Below, piece after piece: positions 54,308 through 64,000 of a stretch of 64,000 bases of DNA. Position numbers and translations under genes: made by a program. Below the pieces are notes generated by a model that was given only the letters and a program-made list of their open reading frames with translations, was not told where the DNA came from and did not search any database. Source of the stretch: Taxawa tesnikishii (nom. ined.). Its lineage: Eukaryota > Ascomycota > Dothideomycetes > Dothideales. The stretch lies in assembly GCA_030247885.1 (NCBI GenBank), contig JAPDRO010000018.1:62001-126000 (forward strand). Direction: 5' to 3'. Positions within the stretch are counted from its first letter, which is position 1, and the number at the start of each line of letters is the position of its first letter.

Positions 54308-56530
54308 ATGAGTTTATCGTTGGTTTTTCGCAGGGTCAATTCCATCTTCCGGTCCTCTGATCAACGCTTGGTCATTAAAGCGGGACAATATCGCATCCGG
54401 AACGGAATGGCCGAACTATCGCAATCCCCAGTAAATCTGGATGCGCAGCCAAAGGAAGGCCAGCTCGTAACTCACGAGGGCACCACCTATAATACGATCA
54501 AGGAAGGACTGGCGTACATTCTGGTTCCGCCGAACGCGCGTACATCGACAGATCCGCAAGCAAAGAACAACAAGGACAAGGATGACACCGAGCAAGCGCA
54601 GAGCGTCTTCTACAACCCAATCCAGCAGTTTAATCGAGATCTTAGCGTTCTTGCTATCAAGGCATTTGGCGAAGACAGGTGTGAGAGAGCAAAGAAAAGC
54701 TCGAGCAAAGAGCTCAGTTGAATAAGAAGAAAAACGAAAGGAAGAAGAACAGGCAGGAGAACCAGGAAACGGACGGTCAAAACGGCGCAAAGAGGAGGAA
54801 GGGTAACGATGGTTCTGTGATTGCTACAGGAAACAGTTCTGAATCCGCCACAGAAAATGTGGCCGCGAATGCGCAACCTGCTGAGTCTACGGCATCTGAG
54901 GCACAATCACAGCAGGATGCGACCGTGCCAAGTTCAAATGAGAACGGACCAGAGGGTGTAGCACAGAACGGCAGGACAGAGACAAAGGTCAATGATACAC
55001 AAGAACAAGCGGCTCCCCGACAGCCCAAATTCCGCATCCTCGACGCGCTCTCAGCTAGTGGACTACGCGCGCTACGCTATGCGCACGAAATTCCCTTTGC
55101 AAGCTCCATCACTGCAAACGACATGTCACCAGCTGCAGTAGAGTCCATTGCCCTCAACGTGGCTTACAACAAGCTTTCACTCAAAATCGTTCCCTCTGCG
55201 GCCAATGCGATCGCTCATATGTACACGGCGGCCTTTGCACAGCCCGGTCAGCTTCCGGCAACGGACCCGGCAGCCCCAGGGAAGTACGATGTGATCGACT
55301 TAGACCCTTACGGAACAGCTGTGCCATTCTTGGACGCTGCTGTTCAATCTATCAGTGACGGCGGACTTCTCTGTGTAACTTGCACTGATGCCGGAGTGTT
55401 CGCGTCATGTGGATATCTGGAGAAGACTTACTCCCTTTACGGTGGATTGCCAATCAAGGGTCCGCATTCGCACGAGGCTGGGTTACGCCTCATCCTTCAC
55501 TCTATTGCCACGACAGCGGCCAAGTACGGGGTCGCGATCGAGCCGTTGCTTTCTCTCTCCATCGACTTCTATGCACGTGTCTTTGTGAGAGTCAGAAAGA
55601 GCCCGGCAGAAGTGAAGTTTCTGGCCGGGAAGATAATGCTTGTGCACCAATGCGATCATGGTTGCGGCGCTTGGAGCTTCGAGACGTTGGCACGCAACCT
55701 AGAGCAGAAAGGAAAGAAGGACACCATGTACTACAAGCATGTCGCGGGACAAGGCACCGTCGATCAACTATGCACGCATTGCGGGTTCAAGACGCACGTG
55801 GCTGGACCCATGTGGGCCGGTCCGATACACAATCCATGGTTTATCGAACGAATTCTGAAAGGGCTGAAGGATCTTGACAAGTCGACATACGGCACGACGG
55901 AACGTATAGAAGGTATGCTTACCAGTGCTCTTGACGAGTTGGAAGTGATTACTGCATTTGACGGCAGTAAGTCCAAGGGTGAAAAGGCAGAAACCATCCC
56001 TTCGGTTGATGCGCACGTCACCGACCCGCATCCTTTTTCTTCATTCCTTCGGCGCTCGCAAAAGTCATTCACTGCCAGGCGCCTGCGGAGGCAGCGATCA
56101 AGGGTGCTCTTCGCCATGCTGGATACCGTGCTACACGCAGTCATACTAAGCCCGGGACCATCAAGACGGACGCTTCGTGGGATGCTATCTGGACAATCAT
56201 GTGCGAATGGGTGAGACAGAAGGCTCCTTTGAGGGAGGGTGCCGTCAAGGAAACGGCGGCGGGCTATCGTATCCTAGCCAAGATGAGGAAAAAGGATCAA
56301 GGCGAAGCTACAGAAGCGGGGGTGGAAGAAGCAGCAAACGGGGAGAAGGAGAGGAGAAAGGAAATGCAGAAGAAGAGAGTGCAAAGAACAAGGACGGCCT
56401 GCCCTCGCTGAAGAAGGTTGTGTTCGACGAGGTGCTGGGGAAAGACAAGCTAGGAAAGAGGCTGCTTCGGTACCAGATCAACCCGAGGGACAACTGGGGT
56501 CCGATGAGCAGGGCAAAGGGAAGAGAGTAG
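54308..56530 (+). CDS. TRM1: Trm1, tRNA (guanine26-N2)-dimethyltransferase
   Basis: Single exon, 741 aa after adding three bases: A4 at 54695-54698, T5 at 56034-56038 and one between 56345 and 56382. The basic head (MSLSLVFRRVNSIFRSSDQR) looks like a mitochondrial presequence; an internal ATG (codon 34, MAELSQSP) could give a nuclear form, the dual-targeting known for yeast Trm1. Core: THEGTTYNTIKEGLAYILVP, VFYNPIQQFNRDLSVLAIKA, a charged low-complexity insert (about 54700-55020), the SAM-binding RILDALSASGLRALRYAHEI, catalytic YDVIDLDPYGTAVPFLDAAV, and the zinc-binding pairs HQCDHGCGAW and LCTHCGFKTHVAGPMWAGPI. The end KLGKRLLRYQINPRDNWGPM is typical. It makes m2,2G26 in cytosolic and mitochondrial tRNAs. 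The large low-complexity insert is longer than in yeast (570 aa total). Confidence 0.93.
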
Positions 56531-57416
56531 CAGGCTGGAAATGGACATGTTTGCAGACACTCCTTGCATCGGACAAGCCGGGTTGGGCACGAAACCATGT
56601 TTTTGTCAATCTTGAAGAAATCCTTCTGAAGCAAGCGCCCAGAGATGCAACTGACATTTGCCAGGACGCACGTGTGAAGACAAAGGCAGCAGCAGATGGC
56701 TTCCATGTGCTGTGTTAGTTTTCTCCATCTGACGCGTTCTTTTCGGAAGATCGATGGAAGGCGTGCATGGATATTTCGGGTACCTGGTCCTTGCCACGCG
56801 AACTAGAGACGCGGGCCGGCTTCATTGGTTTGACAAAAGACCCCTGCGGGCTCGCTTATAATGATGGTAATTGGCGCTCTCAAGCGACGGAAGGCGCGTC
56901 CGGATTTTCCGTCGCAAGGCAAAATGAGTACTGCGGGAGCATCGAAGGCATCCCAGTCCTGGACATTGGGCCTGGTCCGTTGCCTTTCATGCAAGGAGTA
57001 TCTCCAGTATTCGAAGGCAGTGAAACCAGCCAGACCTTAGGTAGCAGTATCTTCGAATTACAACAGTACATGCAACTTACCATCATTATAAACGTAACCG
57101 CATGTGCTGGAACATCGAATCTGAGCACTGAACGCCGTGATAAATATGTTCTGCCCTGTGCATCCTGTTTTTGTACATATCTGCCCCTCCATCCAACTCT
57201 CGGAAAGAGCACCAGCACTACAACCTCCGCCTAGGGGCTACACACACCACCCGCCCTTGCCTTGTTCTTGCACGACTCGCCCTCGACGCCAGTAACACTC
57301 TCCCCCGCGCCGACGCTACGAATTTATTCTCTCATACACGTCCTCGGCGGACCCTGAACGTCTCATAGCACGCTCTTCTGGGGCCCTGGAAGCGTAGCCA
57401 GAAGAAGTTGGCCACT
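56531..57416. other. Spacer TRM1 / importin gene
   Basis: 886 bp. An ATG-started frame of 155 codons (56767-57234) has no motif and a random look, so I do not call it. The promoter and leader of the importin gene lie at the right end. Confidence 0.5.
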
Positions 57417-60400
57417 ATGGATACTGCTGCTCTAAGAGGCCGCATTCAGGCTACCCTTGACGCCAATGCAGACGTTCGCCGTCAGGCCGAGATTGACTTG
57501 CGAAATGTACCGCTATACTGAGTCACTAACCGTGACATGCTAAGCAGTGCTAACCCGACAACAGGCAGAGAGCAACCCAGGCTTCTCGGATGCATTGCTG
57601 AACATTCTCGAGGCCGACCAGGATACTGGAGTCAAGCTGTCGAGCGCCGTCTACCTTAAGAACCGTATCACTAAGGGCTGGGAGTCTAGTGAAGGTTCTC
57701 CGAACGTCAAGTTGCTACCCGACACCGAGAAAGCGACGATCAAGAACCGCATTGTACCCATTCTTGCACACTCCATATCCCAGGTCCGCGCGCAACTTAC
57801 TACCATTCTTCAGAAGATATTACACTACGACTTCCCTGAGAAGTGGCCCGACTTTTGCAGCTCACCATCCAGCTGTTGAACGCCCAGGATGCAGGGTCAG
57901 TCTTTGCAGGACTGCAGTGTCTGTTGGCGATATGTCGGGTGTACAGGTACAAGATGGGGAAAACAGGTCGGACTTTGACAAGATCGTCGAGATGACATTC
58001 CCACAACTGCTCAGCATCGGAAACAACTTGGTCAACGAGGAGAGCTTGGAGGCAGGAGAGATGCTTAGGACCGTGTTGAAAGCATACAAGCACGCCGTCT
58101 ACTTTGAACTGCCAGTGCCGCTCCGGGACCACCGGGCCATGGTGGGTTGGTGCACTCTATTCCTCACGGTTGTCGCAAAGCAGCCACCGGCGAACTCGAT
58201 GCCTGATGACTTGGAGGACCGGGAAACAAACCACTGGTGGAAGTGCAAGAAATGGTCGTATGTCAATCTCAACAGACTGTTTGTGCGATACGGAAACCCG
58301 CAAAACTTGTCCAAGGGCTCTGATGAAGATTACTCCGAGGTGGCAAAGACCTTCATCAAGGATTTCGCGCCGGAGATCCTCAAGGGATATTTGCAGCAGA
58401 TTGAGAAGTGGGTGGGCAAGCAGACTTGGCTCAGCAAGCCTTGCCTGTCCTACACTCTGGCCTTCTTGGACGAGTGCGTCAAGCCAAAGTCCATGTGGGA
58501 CCACCTGAAGCCACACATGCAGATTTTGATCGAACACCTCTTGTTCCCGGTTCTGTGCCAGTCTGATGAAGACATCGAGCTGTTCGAGACCGATCCGTCT
58601 GAATACCTCCACCGCAAGCTCAACTTCTACGAGGAAGTTTCAGCACCCGATGTCGCTGCTACGAATTTCCTGGTCACTCTCACCAAGGCACGTCGTAAGC
58701 AGACGTTCGCCGTTCTGAACTTTGTCAACGACATCGTCAACAAGTACGAGTCTGCCCCTGACGACCAGAAGAACCCAAGAGAGAAGGAAGGCGCTCTGCG
58801 CATGATTGGTACCTTGTCTAGTGTGATTCTAGGCAAGAAGAGTCCTATCGCCGATCAGGTGGAATATTTCTTCGTGCGACACGTCTTCCCGGAGTTCCGC
58901 AGTCCTCATGGTTTCCTTCGTGCCAGGGCCTGTGACACTTTAGAAAAGTTCGAGGCACTGGACTTCAAGGATCCCAACAACCTGATGATCATCTACCGCA
59001 ATATTCTGGACTCCATGGCTGATTCAGAACTGCCGGTCCGGGTTGAAGCCGCTCTCGCTTTGCAGCCACTGATCAGACACGACGTAATACGCATCTCGAT
59101 GCAGCAGAATATTCCGCAAATCATGCAACAGCTGCTGAAGCTTGCAAACGAGGTTGATGTGGATGCCTTGGCGAATGTCATGGAGGACTTCGTTGAAGTT
59201 TTCGCCGCTGAACTCACCCCTTTGCTGTTGCCCTCAGTGAGCAACTGCGCGACACTTATATCAGAATTGTGAGGGAGCTGATCGAGCGCAATTCCACAAA
59301 GGAAGGCGAACCTGAATATGGTGATTTCTTAGATGACAAGAGCATAACAGCGCTTGGTGTCCTTCAGACCATCGGCACTTTGATCCTTACCCTTGAAAGC
59401 ACTCCCGACGTTCTGGCACACTTAGAGCAGATTCTCATGCCCGTCATCGAGCTGACTCTGCAAAACAAGCTCTACGGTGAGAACTCAACACACGCTTTGG
59501 AAAGAGGTCAGTGGACTGACAACTACTAGATCTCTACAATGAAATTTTCGAGATCATTGACAGTTGCACTTTCGCGGCGAAGCGTATCTCACCCACGATG
59601 TGGACTGCTTTCGAGCTGATCCAGCAGACCTTCCAGTCCGGTGCGGAGCTGTACCTGGAGGACATGCTGCCTGCGCTCGAGAACTTTGTCAACTACGGTA
59701 ACGAAGCGCTCGTCCACAACCCACAATACCTCGAGGCGATCGTGGACATGGTGCGCACCATTTTCAAGGACGACAAGGTCGGCGGTGTTGACCGTATCTG
59801 CGGGTGCAAGCTCGCCGAAACCGTCATGCTCAGCCTGCGGGGCCACATTGACAACTACATCCCAGAGTTCATCACGCTTGCCATGACGGTACTGAACAAC
59901 GACGAACTCAAGGTCAAGTCATACAGAATACACCTGATGGAGATGGTGATTAACGCCATCTACTACAACTCAGCGCTCAGTCTGCAAGTGCTGGAGTCGC
60001 ATGGCTGGACCAACAAGTTCTTCAGTGTTTGGTTCTCCAGCATCGACAGCTTTACTCGTGTGCATGACAAGAAACTTTCCATTGCAGCTATCACCTCGCT
60101 TCTGGTACTGCCAGGCTCCTCAATCCCCGTCAGTGTACAACCCGGCTGGCCCAGGCTTCTTCAGGGTCTCGTTCGCCTGTTCCAAACACTGCCAGCGGCC
60201 ATGAAGAACCGTGAAGAGGCTACCAAAGAAGACGACTTTGGCCTCAGCGGTGACTATGACGATGAGGAGGAGGACGAATGGGAAGGCGAGGTTGACTGGA
60301 CAGCGGAAGAGGCTGACGAGAGCGAGGATATTAAGGACGAGAGCGCAACCTACCTTGAATTCCTCAGCCAGCAGGTAAGCTTAACGCCGTGCTCTCACCA

Positions 60401-60719
60401 TTCCCTGTTCAGCGAAGAACTAACCAGTGATATGCAGGCTTCCAAGTTCAACGCTATCAGCGGTGACGACGGGGACGATGACGAGTTGGAAGAGGAATCG
60501 CTCCTGGAAACGCCTCTCGACAAGGTCGAGCCCTACGGCCTCTTCAAGAACTCGATGTTCCAGCTCCAGCAACAACAGCCTGCCCTCTACCAGGACCTGA
60601 TGACCAAACTCAACCCCGAAGAACAGCAGGTCCTCCAGGCCGCCGTACACCAGGCGGACCAAATTGCCCAGCAGGCTGCTGCCGCCGCTGGTGCCGCGCC
60701 CGCCGTCAACGGTTCATGA
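57417..60719 (+). CDS. NMD5: Importin-7/8-type karyopherin (Nmd5/Sxm1 family)
   Basis: Exons 57417-57506, 57565-59476, 59530-60374 and 60438-60719; 1043 aa after adding three bases (T4 57853-57856, G4 57956-57959, T3 59221-59223), which is the family length. The importin-beta N-terminal domain is split by intron 1: ADVRRQAEIDLRN / AESNPGFSDALLNI, then SSAVYLKNRITKGW. HEAT repeats follow, with ETNHWWKCKKWSYVNLNRLF, VSAPDVAATNFLVTLTKARR and HVFPEFRSPHGFLRARACDT. The acidic C-terminal loop (DYDDEEEDEWEGEVDWTAEE) is family-typical. The last intron (63 nt) is in frame without a stop. This RanGTP-dependent receptor imports ribosomal proteins, histones and stress kinases in relatives. Yeast has two paralogues (Nmd5/Kap119 and Sxm1/Kap108); I cannot separate them here, so the symbol is provisional. 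The three breaks lie in conserved sequence (DFLQLTIQLLN, RYKMGENRSDF, LTPFAVALSEQLRD after correction). Confidence 0.92.
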
Positions 60720-62310
60720 GCCTGCCAAAATCCACATGAGTCTGCCGCAATGGTGCTAACATGTGTGATCTGCAGGCCCCTCGAGCGCGCGATTGAGGAA
60801 CCGGAGAAGGGCAAGTCTCGATCGGACGTTCTCGCGGTTGGAGAGGGAATGTGTGAAGGCGGGCATCACCAACGTTTGGTATGATCGGGAAGAGAGAAGG
60901 TCTGAGGATATGCAACATTGAAGCTTGGCGGGAGGCATTGGAAGGGGGTCCTTAATAAAACCGATCGTCTGTTTTGTGTGGTTGCCGCGGCGTAGAATGC
61001 AATGCAATGCAATAGCGAGGGGACAAGGAATCCCGACCTCAACGGGACGTAATCATTCCGTAGAATATATACCAAAGCGCATGAAGCGGGGAATCGCTCA
61101 TATATTTTCGCAGGGATCCTTCCGTCCTTGTTTTTGGAAATCCCATTGTGGTGTCTGCGAGATTGACAGCCCCCGAGGATACGGTTATATGGCTTTTCGC
61201 GCAGTGTCGGTGGTCTTTTGCAGCCATGATCCGTATTGGTATATGGGATAGAGTCAGGACTCACAACTACACCCATTTCTCCGTCGGTCACTGTGGCTTC
61301 GACTGGTTAACCAACCACGCGGGTCTCCATCACTCATGTTGCACCAGGCCCCGTCTCTTCTCGCACAACTAGTACAACCTCTCGCTTTGGCATCTATCAA
61401 CTAAACGCCAACGTCTGTTCCAACTACACGGCGCTGCCTTTCTTTGGGGACAATGACCAAATACGTCAACAGTACGCTCGTTGCCAACCTCACGAACAAG
61501 GAATGCATCAGAAGATGCAGATCTACAGGGTTCGTATGCACGTTTCCGAATGTGCTGCTGCTGAGCAACGTGGAGCGCAAGCCGCGATGATTCTTGCCAT
61601 AAGCAAAGGTGCCAGTTGGAGCAACGAGACCGACCCCACGGCATGGGTTTCTGGCCACTACGTCCGGGGTACTCCGGAAGCGCTTTCACGTGCAGAAGAC
61701 TGGATGGTATACGGGACACCGATCGCTTGTTGCCTGGCGCGTGTGGTTAACAACCAGCCTTGCCAGGGACATTGCTGCTCGATGGGCAATTGAGTCGCCG
61801 AGTTCCCGCAGGAGGGGGAGAAGTACGGTTGATCGGGCAAGGAATGGACTGTCGTCGGCTCATCGTGGACAATGGACTGGCGGTGCCTTCGTTGGCCTGA
61901 TATTTGACTTTGTTGTGTGTAAGGGAAGACCAGCGGGCGGCGGCCGCAAGGTCGCTACAAGACAATTTCGTATGAGGGCCTGTGCACTGTACAATGCGTT
62001 GCAGACGTCCTGCACAAGAGATATCGAGAAGAAGAGCAAGTGTGACTTTGTCGAAACTCATGTAGAATGCAGGCAAAGTCTTCACTTCCAAGCATCACCG
62101 GGGTAGTCCATGCTCGACCAATCATCATCACTACTTCGTCCACTGACCGTTGCGATTCTCAAGGCACATTGACCCTCCGCGATAGAAAAAACTGGCTATT
62201 GATACATGCGCACCGTGACTGTAAGCGGCAACAAACGCACAGGCCGTCAAGTGAGCTCATCCCTTAAACGCTCTTACCTCGCCTCCCTAACTCTTCCAAC
62301 CTCAGCCTTT
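60720..62310. other. 1.6-kb tail-to-tail spacer, no firm gene
   Basis: An unusually long gap between two convergent genes for this region. Several 60-165 codon frames overlap on both strands (61369-62106), none with ATG plus a recognisable motif. An (ATGCA)n micro-repeat lies at about 60998-61012. It may hold a relic or an unrecognised small gene. Confidence 0.4.
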
Positions 62311-64000
62311 TTAATAAGCCCCTACATCTCCACCCACTCTAGCCAAGACTTCAAACACCCTAGGCTGCAACTTGTATCTAACTAGCCCCGCAAAAACCAT
62401 TGTATCCTTGGCCGCCTGCAGCAATTCCTCGGCCACGGCTTGCCTCTCCGGTGTCGCGAACTCGCTTTCGAGGAGCAGTTGGCGCTGGTTGCCGCAGCAG
62501 GTGAGGGACCAGACGAGCAGGTTGCCGACGTTACGGCTGAGGACGGGCGGCAGGTTGTTGAAGACGGTTGCGCGGTCGCGGATGAGGGATATGTTGCCGC
62601 GTGCGGAGAGCGGGAGGAGGGCGAGGGCGTGGATTTTCTGCGAGGCATGCGTTAGCGGGTGGTTTGGGAGGCCAGACGGGTGGTGAGGGGGCTTGGGACT
62701 GCGATAGCACGATAGGGTTGGGGGTCAAAGGGCGAAGGGAAGAAGGGAGGGAGGGAGGGGGAGAGATGACTGGATACATACATCCAAAGCGAGGGCCCAC
62801 CGTCCTTGTTCGACAAACGTCTTGGCCTCGGCCGTGATCAGCAGCATGCTGCAGGCGTCTCTGTTGACCTGCTTGATCTTCCTCGCAGTCATCGCGTTGC
62901 TCTCATACAGTTGCCGCATGTTTCTCGTCAACTGCACCGGATCCTCGACCGCGGTCAGAGACAGACTTCCGCCGATTCCCTGCTGTTGCTGCGCCTGCCC
63001 CTGCTGAGCTTCGTCACGGGGTTTCAGCGGCTCCAGCCTGACGGGTGTATCGCCAATCTCTACCGCAATGGCATCGCTGACTGCACGGTTGCAGATTTCA
63101 ATCACTTTATCGTACTCCTCTGCGAGGTGGAACAGCAGAACCGCATCCGTGACCCTGCCGTTCTCCTCTGCGATCTGCGCCGCCGCGATCGTGATCTGTC
63201 TCAAGAAGACCTCTTCGTTCTCGATCCTAATCAATGGCAATCTTTGCTCGATGGCGCCCTTGATGCGCTGGCCGTCGGAGCGAATGTCGCCGAGCAATTG
63301 GGCGAACTCGCGAGTTTCGAGGACGAGCTCGCGGAGGGCTTCGTGGCAGAGCGAAAGCTGGCGCTTGCCGGACTCGTCGGGCAGATCGGCGTTTAGGGCG
63401 ACGAGGCAGAGGTAGTCGGCGGCGGAAGTGGCGTGCGAGGAGCGGAAGTCGCGCGTGTAGTAGCCCAGGAGATGGCCAAAGGACAATTGAGGCTGTTGGC
63501 GAGTTGTGTATGTCACTGCTGTAGAGTTAGTATTGATCGAAATATGGGGTTTGGAACTGCACTTACGGAGATCATCGCCACCGTTGAAATCATTAACTCT
63601 GAGGAGACCGTAGAAGTTCAGCGCGACGGCGAAGTGCGTAGCGGTGAGGTAGTTGTGCGGATAGAGCCAAGCGATAGCACTCTCGAACTGTCCGGCCAAG
63701 ATCTGTAGGAAGAAGTAGGTGCCGTAAGCTCCGGTACCTTCGCCTGATTGCACGAAATGTCTCTGTCCGATTTCGTGAATGACATTGCGGACGTCCTCCA
63801 GGGCAAAGACCTCGGCAGCAGTCTCTTCGACTCTATTGACCTCTCTCGCCAGGGCGAACTGCAACCAAATCCAATCTTCCATGCTCTGATTGACACCCTC
63901 CAAGCTCCTGCGGCTCAGCTCGCACCGCCCGACAATCTTGTAACACGCCATCCGGTACGGATCGAGCGAGTTCTCGGGCGCGATTCGGGAACGCTGAGAG
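62311..64000 (-). CDS. NIC96: Nic96 (Nup93), linker nucleoporin, 5' end outside window
   Basis: Partial gene on the minus strand: exon from beyond 64000 to 63567, then 62782-63515 and 62311-62637 (introns 51 and 144 nt). The visible sequence starts inside the protein (SRIAPENSLDPYRMACYKIV) and continues GRCELSRRSLEGVNQSMEDW, SAIAWLYPHNYLTATHFAVA, LRVNDFNGGDDL/LTYTTRQQPQLSFG (splice acceptor GCAG at 63516-63519), AADYLCLVALNADLPDESGK and LLPLSARGNISLIRDRATVF, ending FEVLARVGGDVGAY. It is the alpha-helical scaffold nucleoporin that anchors Nsp1-Nup57-Nup49 and links the inner ring of the nuclear pore complex. The first visible intron is 51 nt and in frame without a stop; the second holds a G-rich (GGGA)n stretch (about 62740-62765). 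No frame defect in the visible part. Confidence 0.95.

Noticed and set aside
56767-57234. 155-aa frame between TRM1 and the importin gene
   Set aside because: Random composition, no motif, and it lies in the probable 3' UTR and promoter.
12425-59223. Programmed -1 frameshifting or introns at the twenty frame breaks
   Set aside because: No common slippery heptamer is shared and several sites are only runs of three. GT-AG pairs giving the needed shift were too short or removed conserved sequence. Homopolymer loss explains all sites at once.
1-64000. CRISPR arrays, bacterial-type operons or ribosome binding sites
   Set aside because: The genome is clearly fungal (spliced genes). None of the short repeats has the spacing of a CRISPR array.

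Overview
The window is nuclear DNA of a filamentous ascomycete (Pezizomycotina; a Dothideomycetes/Capnodiales-like fungus is my best guess, from gene content only). Genes are split by short GT-AG introns, mostly 46-68 nt, with CTGAC/CTAAC-type branch sites. There are no operons or ribosome binding sites. The gene set (NoxR, Nst1, a Zn2Cys6 regulator, an Sfl1-type HSF factor, Pex11, flavocytochrome b2) is that of a mould. I saw no rRNA, tRNA or CRISPR.

Layout. Positions 1-6.8 kb are gene-poor and decayed: relics of Ulp1-like cysteine protease sequence cut by a MITE with a 9-bp target duplication. From 6.9 kb on there is mostly conserved housekeeping sequence: a conserved acidic fungal protein (6.9 kb), TOM6 and RPB10 (two very small spliced genes), NAN1/UTP17, NoxR, a PEX11-family gene, CYB2, a Pro-rich orphan, an FGGY D-ribulokinase-type kinase, EMC10, a Cys/His-headed orphan, a tubulin-tyrosine-ligase-like protein, a 2EXR/F-box-like orphan, an SFL1-like HSF regulator, a kelch protein, an ADCK2/Cqd1-type kinase, NST1, RHO2, an NmrA-like oxidoreductase, a Zn2Cys6 factor, TRM1, an importin-7/8 karyopherin and NIC96, which runs off the right edge.

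How they fit together. The genes are independent. Several serve basic routes: ribosome and tRNA production (RPB10, NAN1, TRM1), nuclear transport (importin, NIC96), mitochondria (TOM6, the ADCK2-type kinase, CYB2), and polarity or ROS signalling (RHO2, NoxR). RPB10 and NAN1 are divergent across 272 bp.

Most striking observation. Eleven otherwise well-conserved genes can be read through only if one base is added at each of 20 places, nearly all in short homopolymers and always in the same direction (a base missing). With these 20 additions every spliced CDS length becomes an exact multiple of three. Homopolymer under-calling in the assembly is by far the simplest explanation. Anyone using automated gene calls here should expect split or truncated models. 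Other points are a GC-AG intron in NoxR, three MITE-like palindromes (one with only transition differences between its arms, as RIP would leave), a triple hairpin repeat, and three introns of length divisible by three without stops.
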